Shown: piece by piece, positions 25,462 to 33,735 of the stretch
Layout: each line of letters starts with the position of its first letter
Position numbering within the stretch: the first letter of the stretch is position 1
NCBI RefSeq assembly: GCF_900141915.1
Contig: NZ_FQZG01000012.1
Span: 1 to 64,000, forward strand
DNA: 64,000 nt
Reading direction: 5' to 3'
Source: Tessaracoccus bendigoensis DSM 12906
GTDB lineage: Bacteria > Actinomycetota > Actinomycetes > Propionibacteriales > Propionibacteriaceae
Translations under genes and position numbers: made by a program
Notes under the pieces: model-generated
What the model was told of the DNA's origin: nothing
Databases searched by the model: none
The model's input: only the letters and a program-made list of their open reading frames with translations

Positions 25462-25737
25462 TCAGCGGGGGTCGATGTAGTTGAGCGTTCCGGTGTCGTA
25501 TCCGATGAGCGCCAGGGCTTCCCAACGAGGTGGAAGGTCGGCGGCAGTAATGATTGCGTGAACCTCGCCGTGTCGGTCGGCCTCGGCGCTACGGAGCAGA
25601 ACGGCGACGCCGACGGTCTCCCCAGGCTCGAACATGCGCCCTTCGATCTCGTAGGGCGCAGCAGGGCGAAGAGAGAACGCGGATGCTGAGTCTTGTTTCA
25701 TGACAGTCAGGTGCGTCAGCGGTTCGTCGTTGTTCAT
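25462..25737 (-). CDS. Small hypothetical protein between VirB4 and the TraG-adjacent gene (E2 only)
   Basis: 91 residues; its ATG overlaps the virB4 stop (ATGA). The body has MFEPGETVGVAVLLRSAEADRHGEVHAIITAADLPPRWE and ends TGTLNYIDPR. The C-terminal layout (GE-x-GVA...LI/AxxADLP...GxxTGTL) loosely echoes that of the neighbouring 171-aa protein, so the two may be related by duplication (inference). E1 has no counterpart. An alternative start is the ATG at 25701, seven bases after an ACGCACCTG box. Confidence 0.7.
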   Translation of the reverse strand: MNNDEPLTHLTVMKQDSASAFSLRPAAPYEIEGRMFEPGETVGVAVLLRSAEADRHGEVHAIITAADLPPRWEALALIGYDTGTLNYIDPR

Positions 25738-27233
25738 GGGGTGCCGCCGGGAGTCAGCCCCGATGCTCTGGCGCTCGTGTCGAACAGTTCCAGCTCGGCA
25801 GGGTGCAACTGCTGCTGCACGACGAAGCTGCGTTCCTTGATGCGCCACAGGCCCTGCCCGACGCCGAGCGAGGGCAATAGCTTCCGCTCGGTGGTCGTCA
25901 GGCCGAGGGTCTTGGCGGTGACGCTCAGCTGGTCGCTCTCTTGCCGGTAGATCACGCGCGTCTCTGCGTTCGCGAGCAAGCTGTTGGCGAGCGAGCGCAT
26001 CGCGGAACCGGCGTCGCCGACGTTCTCCAGGTCGGTCAACTTGTGGAAGATCAAGGCGTTGGCGATGCCGTAGTGCCGGGCGAGCCGCCAGTGCGCGTCC
26101 ATCCGCTTCAACAGAGACGGGTGCGACATGAGACGCCACGCCTCGTCGTAGATCACCCACCGTTGCCCGCCCGCCGGGTCGAGCAGCGCTGATTCCATCC
26201 ATGCCGAGCAACAGGTCATGAGTGCGCTGATGAGCGTGCTGTTCTCCGTCACCCGCGACAGGTCGAGGCTCATCATCGGCAGCGTCGGGTCAAACTGCAC
26301 GGTCGAGGGGCCGTCGAACAATCCCGCGAGGTCACCGGCAACCAGCCGCCTCAAGGCGTGACCGACGATACGGCCATCCTCAGTCAACCGCCCGTCGCTG
26401 TCGTCGGACGGAGTGAGGATGCGGTCAACGACCATCGGCAGAATCGGCACCGCGTTCTCGCGCACGGTCGCGGTCAGCGCCGTGTCGATCGCGGTGTGCT
26501 CCAGCGGTGTGAGGGTACGGCCCAGGACGACCTCGGCCAGCGCGCCGATGAGGTCGCGGCGGCGCGCGGTCACGGTGCTCTCCCACTCGGTGTCGGTGAA
26601 GTGGGAGGGCCGGTAGCCCTCGTCCAAGGGATTGAGCCTGTTCGCCATGCCGTGCCCGAGCGCGATCGCACGTCCGCCGACGGCTTCCGCGACGGCGGTA
26701 TGTTCGCCTTTCGGGTCGCCCGGCACATACACGCGCCGCCCGAACGGCAGGCTACGTGTGTAGAGCGACTTGGCGAGCGAGGACTTGCCCGAGCCGACGA
26801 TTCCGGCCAGCACGACGTTCGGTGCGGTGATGACGCCGTTGGCGTAGAGCACCCACGGGTCGTACACGAACGAACCGCCGCTGTAGAGGTCTTGACCGAC
26901 GAAGACGCCGGACGAGCCGAGGCCACCCTCGGCGACGAACGGGTACGCGCCGGACAAGGTGGCACTGGTGTCTTGGTGCCGGGGCAGGTGGAAGCGGCCC
27001 GGTGTGCGCAGCATCGACGGGCCGGGTTCGCCTGCGGCGGGCAGATACTGGCGTGCGGCGCGCTCGGCCTTCTCCGCTTCCGCTCGGGCCTTAGCCTCGT
27101 CCATGCGCTGCTGCCGCTGCTCGCGGTGCAGCTGGTTCGCGGCCTGGCGTCGCTGCTTGCGGTAGCGTCGCCGCTCGCTGGCGGGGGCGACCAGCACCGA
27201 GGCGTGCAGCTTCTCATCATCGCTGCGGCTCAT
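25734..27233 (-). CDS. VirB4-like conjugative transfer ATPase (E2)
   Basis: 499 residues; near-identical layout to the E1 protein at 4149-5633. Walker A GIVGSGKSSLAKS, DPKGEHTAVAEAVGG, Walker B WVIYDEAWRLM, and the C-terminal FHKLTDLENVGD and QESDQLSVTAKTLGL regions. Powers assembly and operation of the mating channel at the inner membrane. The start overlaps the stop of the upstream accessory gene and its stop overlaps the next start, so this part of the operon is tightly coupled. Confidence 0.93.
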   Translation of the reverse strand: MSRSDDEKLHASVLVAPASERRRYRKQRRQAANQLHREQRQQRMDEAKARAEAEKAERAARQYLPAAGEPGPSMLRTPGRFHLPRHQDTSATLSGAYPFVAEGGLGSSGVFVGQDLYSGGSFVYDPWVLYANGVITAPNVVLAGIVGSGKSSLAKSLYTRSLPFGRRVYVPGDPKGEHTAVAEAVGGRAIALGHGMANRLNPLDEGYRPSHFTDTEWESTVTARRRDLIGALAEVVLGRTLTPLEHTAIDTALTATVRENAVPILPMVVDRILTPSDDSDGRLTEDGRIVGHALRRLVAGDLAGLFDGPSTVQFDPTLPMMSLDLSRVTENSTLISALMTCCSAWMESALLDPAGGQRWVIYDEAWRLMSHPSLLKRMDAHWRLARHYGIANALIFHKLTDLENVGDAGSAMRSLANSLLANAETRVIYRQESDQLSVTAKTLGLTTTERKLLPSLGVGQGLWRIKERSFVVQQQLHPAELELFDTSARASGLTPGGTP

Positions 27234-27727
27234 CGCCCCAGCCCCCGGTCGCGCTTGATGTCCGCGATGCGGTCAGGGGTGAACCATGACTCGTCGCCGC
27301 GCACCCGGTTCCGGCGCTCATCGAGCGCACGCCGCGCGGCCTCGGCGTTCACCGCGTCCTGCGCAGGGCCGATGCTCTGCGGGCGCTGCCAGGCGATCCG
27401 ACCCAGGTGCCCGGATGCCTGATCGAGTGCGCTCTCGGCGGCGCTGACATGCCCTGCGGCCTGACGGAGTGCGTCGGCGGCGGCCCACGCGTCGGCAGCG
27501 CCGAGGCCCAGGTCACCGTCGTCGTGGGCGGCGCGATCTTGATGGGTGAGGCTGGCCCCGCCGAGTTGGATGAGCGACTGTTCGAGCGAGCGCGTCGCGC
27601 CGAGCAGTTCCCCGACGATGCCGTAGAGCTTGTCGGGGTCGTCGATGCGCAAGGTGGCGTGCGCGAGACCTCGCAACGCTTGACGGGCTTCGGCCGCGTC
27701 GGCGGTCGGGTCGTTGAACGTGGGCAT
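27230..27727 (-). CDS. Conjugation-operon accessory protein (short form)
   Basis: 165 residues: MPTFNDPTADAAEARQALRG at the start, a helical middle, and ESWFTPDRIADIKRDRGLGR at the end. It matches the two ends of the 276-aa E1 protein (3322-4152), which carries an extra domain between them. An AGGAGG site precedes the ATG, and a GCGCACCTC box (27763-27771) lies 35 bases upstream; its CCTCC could pair with the ribosome site. Function unknown; always just before virB4. Confidence 0.8.
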   Translation of the reverse strand: MPTFNDPTADAAEARQALRGLAHATLRIDDPDKLYGIVGELLGATRSLEQSLIQLGGASLTHQDRAAHDDGDLGLGAADAWAAADALRQAAGHVSAAESALDQASGHLGRIAWQRPQSIGPAQDAVNAEAARRALDERRNRVRGDESWFTPDRIADIKRDRGLGR

Positions 27728-27762
27728 GTCGGGCCTCCTGAAGTATCGGTGCGGATGGTTGG

Positions 27763-27771
27763 GAGGTGCGC
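27763..27771 (-). promoter_or_regulatory. GCGCACCTC box before the short accessory gene
   Basis: Same nonamer as 25425-25433 and 3286-3294, in the 66-base gap after the SCO6880 stop. CCTCC in and after it is complementary to the GGAGG ribosome site of the gene at 27727. Confidence 0.35.
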
Positions 27772-27793
27772 TCGACGGCTCAGACCTTGCGGC

Positions 27794-29266
27794 TCATACC
27801 TTTCGGCACAGCGGCAGCGCGGCGGCGGTGAACGCCTGTGCCTGCTGGCCAACCAGCACGCGGGTCTCGCAGGAGGCTTGGATGGCGGCCTGCTCGATCG
27901 CGGCGACCGCCGCTTCCAGTTCCTCGAGCGAGTGGGCCGAGACGGAGATCAGGCCGGTGTAGCGGAGCACGCCATGCCCGGCGGTGAGGTCTGCCTCCTG
28001 CTGGAGCACGTCGTGGTACTCGGCGGTCTGGGAGGCGTCTTCGATCTGCCCGATGCGGGCACGCTGGGCGGCGTCGCTGATGTACTCGGTCTTCTTGCGG
28101 CGAATGTCGCGCGCGGCCTGATCGGTGCGCAGCGGGGTGCAGATCAGCGAGAACGCCCGGTGGATGCCACTACTGAGCAGCACGGGTGAGAGGAACCCCG
28201 GATGCACCATCGAGCGCGGCCACTCCGAAATCCAGACCACACAGTGATAGGCCGAGTCGCTGCGCAGATGCCCCCATGACTCGGTGACCGCGACCGGACC
28301 TGCGGTGGCGAGGTCGTGGCCGAGGTCGCCGTGGCGTTCCAGCGTCGCGGCGATAGCCGGGTCATACGCCGAGCGCAGGATGACCGCGATCTGCCCCGTG
28401 CCCAGCCACCCCTTGCTCGTCAGGTCTGCCGAGCGCAGCGCCGCCGACAGGGTGCCCATCTCCTGCCGCAGCACGGCGGCTGCGCCCTTGATGCCGCCGC
28501 CAGCGGTGCGGATCTGGCGGGCAGCGGCGCGCATGTCCAGGCTCAGGCTGAGCGTTGTCGCGTGACGCTCCCCGGCAGGCCCGGCCCGGTCGATCAGCTC
28601 CTGATAGGTCGTCGCCGCCCACGAGCCGTCAGCGGTGCCGTGCGCGGCCCACCACTCGGCCAAACCCTGCCCGGAGTCCGGCAGGGTGCGTTCCAGCACT
28701 TGCAGGGTAGCGATCCGACCCGAGCGGCACACGGTCGCCAGCACCCGGCCCCACGCGGTCACCCGGCGTTCCTGCTCGCCGGGGTCGAGCAGCACGAATG
28801 CCGGATGGGTGATCTCGGTGACGACGGTGAGGGTTCCGGCGGTCGGGTCGTGCACCATCCCGGCCCCGGTCTCGGGGTCGGTGTACTCGCGCAACCTCGC
28901 CATGTCGCCGGGCAGCGCGAGCGTCCCGGCAGGGCGTGGAGTGACGATCCTGCGCCGGTAAGCCAGCTGCCTCCCGGTGCTACGCCACAGCCACCAGCAG
29001 GCCACCGGCAGCCACTCGACCAGCGGGCGGCCCGCGACCGGAATCCAGGTGATCGCAGCCGCCAGCACCCAGATAGGCGCGGTGATGAGGAACAGGACAC
29101 CGCCGCCGCCGTAGAACGCGGCCACGAGGCTCGCCCCACCGACGCCGAGGGTGATCAGCTGGCTCAGCGACAGGCCGAGCAGGATGCCGCGCCTGGTGAG
29201 GCGGGAGAACTTCACGGGAACCAGCTCGCCCCCGCTGTGCTCGTGGGCCGTTTCAGTGCTGGGCAT
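27794..29266 (-). CDS. SCO6880 family conjugal transfer protein (E2)
   Basis: 490 residues, colinear with the E1 protein at 673-2142: ELVPVKFSRLTRRGILLGLS, then membrane segments, LALPGDMARLREYTDPETG, and the C-terminal SCETRVLVGQQAQAFTAAALPLCRKV. Probable membrane component working with VirB4. An AAGGAG ribosome site overlaps the TrbL stop, as in E1, so coupling to trbL is conserved. Confidence 0.87.
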   Translation of the reverse strand: MPSTETAHEHSGGELVPVKFSRLTRRGILLGLSLSQLITLGVGGASLVAAFYGGGGVLFLITAPIWVLAAAITWIPVAGRPLVEWLPVACWWLWRSTGRQLAYRRRIVTPRPAGTLALPGDMARLREYTDPETGAGMVHDPTAGTLTVVTEITHPAFVLLDPGEQERRVTAWGRVLATVCRSGRIATLQVLERTLPDSGQGLAEWWAAHGTADGSWAATTYQELIDRAGPAGERHATTLSLSLDMRAAARQIRTAGGGIKGAAAVLRQEMGTLSAALRSADLTSKGWLGTGQIAVILRSAYDPAIAATLERHGDLGHDLATAGPVAVTESWGHLRSDSAYHCVVWISEWPRSMVHPGFLSPVLLSSGIHRAFSLICTPLRTDQAARDIRRKKTEYISDAAQRARIGQIEDASQTAEYHDVLQQEADLTAGHGVLRYTGLISVSAHSLEELEAAVAAIEQAAIQASCETRVLVGQQAQAFTAAALPLCRKV

Positions 29267-29272
29267 GGCAGG

Positions 29273-30634
29273 TCACTCCTTCGTCGGCGTGGGCTTCGGC
29301 GGTGGCGGGGAACTGGTCGGGGTCTTCGGCAGCGGTTGCGACGGCGGCGGCGCGTGCGGGGTGACCGGGGCCTGCCCTGACTGCTCGGCACCGGACGCGG
29401 CTTGATCGGCTTGACCAGCGAGCGCCTGGCCCGCTTTCGGCCCGGCGGTCGCGGCTGCTTTGACCACAGCGGCACCCGCCACGACTCCGGCAGCGATCGG
29501 CCCGGCCGCCGCCGCACCACCACCGGCACCTGCTGCTCCGGCGGAACCACCCGAACCTGCGCCAGCACCGCCCGCCGAGGACGGCGGAGGCGTGGGCTTC
29601 GCCTTGGGGCCACCCCCAGCTCCGCCGCTTCCGCCGCTGGGTTTCTTGTCGCCGCCTTTGCTGCCTTCGTCGAGCACCTTCTTCGGGTCGCCGCCCTGCG
29701 GCTTGCCCGGCGTCGGCAGGGGCCGGTTGAGTGCGCTCTTGGCATCCTGCTCGGTTCCCATCGAGTTGTAGAGGTCGAAGCCGATGAACGACAGGAACCG
29801 GTACGTCATGTACGGCGCGAATCCGGCCAGCGCCATCAGCACGACCCCGGCGAGGGGGTCGGCGATGTTCGACAGGTCGCCGTCGATCGGGGCCGACACC
29901 TGAGTGACGGCGACCAGCAGGATCACGACGAGTACGAGCTTGGACAGGATCAGCGCGATGACGAACATCGCCCACTTGGAGATCCACCCGCGTGTGGCAT
30001 CCCACGAGGCACCGGCGAACGCGAACGGGGCCAACACGACCGCGACCAGCAGCAGCGCCTTGCGGATGAGCAGGCTCAGCCAGACGATCGCGGCGGCTGC
30101 GATGGCGAGGGAGGCGAGGAAGATCGTCAGAATCGCTCCGACACCGGGAGCGCCGACGTTTAGCGCGGTCAGCCCGGCAACGAGGATGGCGATCTTGTCG
30201 CCCATCGTCTCGGTGGTCTCGCCTGCGGCTTGGATGATGCCGACCGCGAGCTGGTCGGTGATCTCCAGCAGCAGGGCTGTGAGGGTGATGACCACGAAGG
30301 AGCCGAGCACGCTCTTGGCCAAGCCCAGGGCGGCTCGGGAGAGGGCGGCGGGTTCTCGGCGGATCATGCCGGTGATGAGTTGCAGGCAGAAGAACAGCAA
30401 CATGACGAACACGGCGATACCGAAGATCAGGTTGTACACGCCCACGTACTCGCCGCTGGTGACGTCGACCAGCGTGGTTGAGTCGAAGACCGTCCACACG
30501 GCCTCGAAGAGCCAGCCGGCGGCTTCGCCCATCGCGCTGGCGAGCCAGTCGAATGGTGCCGAGATCAACGACGCGGCGGCTTCACCGGCAACATCGCAGA
30601 CGCTGGAAATGACGGGGATATCGCACACGCCCAT
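29273..30634 (-). CDS. TrbL/VirB6-like conjugative membrane protein (E2, complete)
   Basis: 453 residues from the ATG at 30634, which has an AAGGAGG site. After a short N-terminus (MGVCDIPVISSVCDVAGEAAA) come about six membrane segments between residues ~60 and 270, then the conserved APIDGDL and EQDAKSALNRPLPTPGKP stretches, and a Gly/Ala/Pro-rich tail of ~130 residues. By analogy with VirB6/TrbL it forms the inner-membrane pore of the secretion system. It provides the reference for the truncated E1 copy at the left window edge. Confidence 0.88.
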   Translation of the reverse strand: MGVCDIPVISSVCDVAGEAAASLISAPFDWLASAMGEAAGWLFEAVWTVFDSTTLVDVTSGEYVGVYNLIFGIAVFVMLLFFCLQLITGMIRREPAALSRAALGLAKSVLGSFVVITLTALLLEITDQLAVGIIQAAGETTETMGDKIAILVAGLTALNVGAPGVGAILTIFLASLAIAAAAIVWLSLLIRKALLLVAVVLAPFAFAGASWDATRGWISKWAMFVIALILSKLVLVVILLVAVTQVSAPIDGDLSNIADPLAGVVLMALAGFAPYMTYRFLSFIGFDLYNSMGTEQDAKSALNRPLPTPGKPQGGDPKKVLDEGSKGGDKKPSGGSGGAGGGPKAKPTPPPSSAGGAGAGSGGSAGAAGAGGGAAAAGPIAAGVVAGAAVVKAAATAGPKAGQALAGQADQAASGAEQSGQAPVTPHAPPPSQPLPKTPTSSPPPPKPTPTKE

Positions 30635-30672
30635 CACGAGCCTCCTTGTGGTTCGGAGATGGATGGGCCGGG

Positions 30673-30942
30673 TCAGACGGTTTGGCCGACGCCCCAGAAG
30701 AAGTTGATGAGCGTGACGGATGCGCCGCAGACGACGGCGGCACCGCACGAGACCAAGACGCCGATCTTGCCCCGGCCTGCCAGATGCGGGTTGGAGGAGT
30801 TGGAGCCGTAGGCCCAGATGATCGCGGAGACGATCAGCGCCAGAACGGACAGGATCAGGCCCACGGTCATGACCGCGCCGACGATGGTGCGCAGCTGCTC
30901 GATTCCCGGCAAGCCGCTGGAGTTAGGGTCGATGTCGATCAC
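30673..30942 (-). CDS. DUF6112-type small membrane protein, VirB2/TrbC-like (copy 1)
   Basis: 89 residues from a GTG with an AAGGAG site. Two membrane segments: VGAVMTVGLILSVLALIVSA and VLVSCGAAVVCGASVTLINF, with a short NSSNPHLAGRGKIG loop between. Size and two-helix layout match VirB2/TrbC pilin-like proteins. It is paralogous to the next gene (31052-31318); both end (F/L)xGVGQ(T/Q). A GAGCACCTG box lies at 30982-30990 upstream. Confidence 0.8.
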   Translation of the reverse strand: MIDIDPNSSGLPGIEQLRTIVGAVMTVGLILSVLALIVSAIIWAYGSNSSNPHLAGRGKIGVLVSCGAAVVCGASVTLINFFWGVGQTV

Positions 30943-30981
30943 GGCAGTTCTCCTTCACGAGGCGATGGATGGTTCTGCCAT

Positions 30982-30990
30982 CAGGTGCTC
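30982..30990 (-). promoter_or_regulatory. GAGCACCTG box between the two DUF6112 genes
   Basis: Identical on the minus strand to the box after the helicase (17259-17267). It lies 40 bases before the GTG of copy 1. No convincing pairing with its AAGGAG site is visible. Confidence 0.3.
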
Positions 30991-31051
30991 CCCGCTGCCA
31001 CACACGAGAAACGCCCGCCCGGACGGGGCGGGCGCTCAGAAGCCGGGCGGG

Positions 31052-31318
31052 TCAGAGTTGCTGGCCGACGCCGATCAGCCAGTTCATCCACGCAACTCCT
31101 GCACCGGCGAGCACGGCCCCGCCGAGGGAGACCAGCACTCCGACACGGCCCTTGGAGGCGGCGGAATAGTTGCCGGTGCTCGATGAGACAGCCCAGATGA
31201 TCGCCGAGACGATCAGCATCAGCACCGCGATCACGAGCGCGAACATCAGCAACGCCCCGACGACCTCCCGTAGGTCGCCGATACCAGCCAGTCCGTCGAA
31301 GTCGGGAAACACATCCAT
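31052..31318 (-). CDS. DUF6112-type small membrane protein, VirB2/TrbC-like (copy 2)
   Basis: 88 residues: MDVFPDFDGLAGIGDLREVV, then two membrane segments (LLMFALVIAVLMLIVSAIIW and VLVSLGGAVLAGAGVAWMNW) with a TGNYSAASKGRVG loop. A tandem paralogue of 30673-30942. Two pilin-like genes could give a two-component pilus or channel lining (inference). No strong ribosome site is seen; it follows the cell-wall hydrolase by 10 bases. Confidence 0.8.
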   Translation of the reverse strand: MDVFPDFDGLAGIGDLREVVGALLMFALVIAVLMLIVSAIIWAVSSSTGNYSAASKGRVGVLVSLGGAVLAGAGVAWMNWLIGVGQQL

Positions 31319-31328
31319 GACCGGCCGC

Positions 31329-32960
31329 CTATCTCACCGTGACGTGCAGGTGATCGTAGTGCCCACCCGTCACGTTGTCGGGGTCGTGCATCCCGCCGCC
31401 GTTGTACGGACGCCACCCTTCGGCATCACGCCCGGGCGACCAGATCTTGCCCTGCCAGATCAGGTACTCGACGCCGAGAGCTTCGGCGTGAGTCTGCATC
31501 CAATCGGTGACCTGCCATCCGTAGGCAAGTTGCTCGCTGGTCGGGTATTGACCGATCGCGTTGCCGAACGTCAGATCACAGGCACGCCCCAGGGGATGCT
31601 CCGATTGCGTGCCGGGCCGGGGCGAGTAGCAACCCCACCCGATGTCGGGGAACTGGGCGAGGGTCTGCTCATACAGGTGCAGCATCCGGGCGGTGATCTG
31701 CCCGTTCGAGGTCGGATCGTCGACCATCCGGTTCGGGTCGTCGCCGTCGAACGGTGCCAGGTCACCGGCGGTTCCATTGGTGCCCCCGCAGCCGTTGGGA
31801 GGCCCGACCTCGGCTTCGGGGAGGTCGGCGGCGTTGTGCTGGTTCAGCCACGCGGCCGGGTCGATCTGTTCGCCGTTGGTGCCGCCGGGTCGAACCTCGA
31901 AGTGCAGATGTGCTCCGGTGCTTCGCCCACTCGATCCGACGTCGCCGATGTGCTGGCCAGCGCTCACGCGGTCTCCGACCGAGACGTGGATGCCGTGCTG
32001 CCACATATGCGCGTAGGCGGTGGCGACGCTCTGCCCGTTGATGGTGTGCTCAATGATGATGAGACCGCCGTAACCGCCCGAGAACTCAGCCACAGTCACC
32101 GTGCCGTCAGCGGCGGCCAGGATGGGGGTGCCGTCAGCTGCGCCGAGGTCGAGGCCGGAGTGATAGGAGGTCTCGCCGGTGAAGGGGTCGCTGCGATGCC
32201 CGAACTCGCTGGTGACGACCCAGGTGCCCTCGGGCAGGGGGAACACGACCCGCGAGGACTCCGTGACCTGCCCTGCTGTGACCAAGTAAGGGTCGGTCGC
32301 AGCTGCTGGGCCACCGGAGCCGATGAGCGTGGTGAGGATCGTGGCCGCTACAGGCTCGTAGTTGTTGTACCTGTCGGGGTAGGCCGAGACCTCCACGGCC
32401 TGCGCCGCTTCGCCCTTGCCCATCTGCTGCCAGCCGGGAATGTCGAGCAGGCCACGCGGCGACGGGTAGTTGGGGCCGTCCGGCCCGCCGTAGAACGCCC
32501 GCGCTTGATACGTGGAGTCCATGAGTTCGGCGACCGTTCCCCAACCCGACTGCGGACGCATCTGGAACAGACCCAGGCTGTCGTGGTCGCCGCCATTGCC
32601 GTCGTTCGGGTAGTCGGCACTCTCGGGATAGGCCGAGGTATTCGACAGCATCCGCAGGGTGGATTCGGTCAGTGCGGCCATGAGCGCGATCTGGATGCCG
32701 TCGCGCCCCACCCCGTCGATGCCGGAACCGATCTCGATGATGGTGGCCGCGTGCGTGAGTTGCTGCCGGTTCAGCGTGATCCTCTCGCCGTTCGCGGTGG
32801 TCGCGGTCAACTCATCGGGGATGTTCCCCACGGTGATGCCGGAACCGTCAATCGTGCAGGCGGCGTTCGCGGCAGGGTTCATCAACACCCCGATCCCGAC
32901 CAGCGCGATGAATGGGCCGAGCAGAAGCAAGGCAGCGAGGGCGATGACTGCTTTCTTCAT
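31329..32960 (-). CDS. Conjugative cell-wall hydrolase: transglycosylase-like plus M23 peptidase domains
   Basis: 543 residues. Signal anchor (MKKAVIALAALLLLGPFIAL) at the N-terminus; residues ~60-190 resemble a lytic transglycosylase (ALMAALTESTLR, SLGLFQMRPQSGWG); ~230-380 form an M23/LytM peptidase with the zinc ligands in SEFGHRSDP, YHSGLDLG and HLHFEV. A further C-terminal domain (SEHPLGRACDLTF, GGHYDHLHVTVR) has a peptidase-like His/Asp pattern. It opens peptidoglycan for the mating channel, the VirB1-like role in Gram-positive systems. GGAGG is better spaced for the second of two adjacent ATGs. Confidence 0.9.
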   Translation of the reverse strand: MKKAVIALAALLLLGPFIALVGIGVLMNPAANAACTIDGSGITVGNIPDELTATTANGERITLNRQQLTHAATIIEIGSGIDGVGRDGIQIALMAALTESTLRMLSNTSAYPESADYPNDGNGGDHDSLGLFQMRPQSGWGTVAELMDSTYQARAFYGGPDGPNYPSPRGLLDIPGWQQMGKGEAAQAVEVSAYPDRYNNYEPVAATILTTLIGSGGPAAATDPYLVTAGQVTESSRVVFPLPEGTWVVTSEFGHRSDPFTGETSYHSGLDLGAADGTPILAAADGTVTVAEFSGGYGGLIIIEHTINGQSVATAYAHMWQHGIHVSVGDRVSAGQHIGDVGSSGRSTGAHLHFEVRPGGTNGEQIDPAAWLNQHNAADLPEAEVGPPNGCGGTNGTAGDLAPFDGDDPNRMVDDPTSNGQITARMLHLYEQTLAQFPDIGWGCYSPRPGTQSEHPLGRACDLTFGNAIGQYPTSEQLAYGWQVTDWMQTHAEALGVEYLIWQGKIWSPGRDAEGWRPYNGGGMHDPDNVTGGHYDHLHVTVR

Positions 32961-32973
32961 CATGTCCTCCGTT

Positions 32974-33699
32974 TCAGCGCAGCGGCTGGTCGAGCATCGA
33001 CAGGCGCAGCAGGTAGCAGGACGGCACCGCACCCGCCTCGGGTGTGCCGGTCTTGTTGCGGCTGCCGGTCGGCGGGTCGTCGGGTGGACAGGCGAGGAAG
33101 ATCGTGAACGCCACCGGATGCTCCGACGTCACGGGTTCGTCGTTCCAGATGCCCTCGCGGTGCCGGGTGCCTTCGATCGTGATGGCGGTCGCCCCGACCG
33201 GGAGTTGGCCGGGCCGGGCTTGCTCGACTGCCTGCGCCCACTGCTCGGGCACGTAGGCGTCGGTGATGGTCAGGTGCTGGCTCGTGCTGTACTCGCGCAG
33301 ATCCACCCAGGCGTCACGCGACGGCAGATAAGCGGCGAGGTCAGAGGCCAGGCCCGCCTGCTCGTTCCCGGTCGGGTCGCCCACATCCAGCAGCACGGCG
33401 GTGTAATCCAGCGGCAGAAACCCACTGGCCGTATCCCAGGTGAACAGTGCGTGCGCGGCATCGCGCGCGAACTCTTCTGCGTCAGTCGACGGGGCGATCA
33501 CCGGCAGACGCGGAAGCAACGAGTCGGGGTCGATGCGAATCGGCGACGGTGGCTCATCGGGTGACGGGGCGGCGTCGTTCGGGCCGGTCACCAGCCCGTA
33601 GATGCCGATCGCGGCCAGGACGAGGAACGCGACCCCGGCGCAGACGAAGGAGATCAGTCGGCGGCGGGTGCGGGCGGGATCATCGGGAGTCGTCTTCAT
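32974..33699 (-). CDS. Single-pass membrane transfer protein, VirB8/TcpC-like position
   Basis: 241 residues: cytoplasmic MKTTPDDPARTRRR, one membrane segment (LISFVCAGVAFLVLAAIGIY), then a Pro-rich linker and an extracellular domain. The layout and the place next to the wall hydrolase fit VirB8/TcpC-like channel proteins, but no sequence signature proves this. A GCGCACCTG box (33706-33714) lies seven bases before the ATG in place of a normal ribosome site. Confidence 0.7.
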   Translation of the reverse strand: MKTTPDDPARTRRRLISFVCAGVAFLVLAAIGIYGLVTGPNDAAPSPDEPPSPIRIDPDSLLPRLPVIAPSTDAEEFARDAAHALFTWDTASGFLPLDYTAVLLDVGDPTGNEQAGLASDLAAYLPSRDAWVDLREYSTSQHLTITDAYVPEQWAQAVEQARPGQLPVGATAITIEGTRHREGIWNDEPVTSEHPVAFTIFLACPPDDPPTGSRNKTGTPEAGAVPSCYLLRLSMLDQPLR

Positions 33700-33705
33700 G
33701 ACTCC

Positions 33706-33714
33706 CAGGTGCGC
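33706..33714 (-). promoter_or_regulatory. GCGCACCTG box at the start of the VirB8-like gene
   Basis: Same nonamer as E1 7974-7982. The context GCACCTG-6 or 7 bases-GTCATGAA recurs at the alternative start at 25701. Confidence 0.35.
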
Positions 33715-33735
33715 CGCCCGCGCACCCGACAAGGG

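Noticed and set aside
29253-30497. 414-codon minus-strand frame overlapping TrbL
   Set aside because: Same strand but other phase; Arg/His-rich with no membrane segments, whereas the TrbL frame matches E1.
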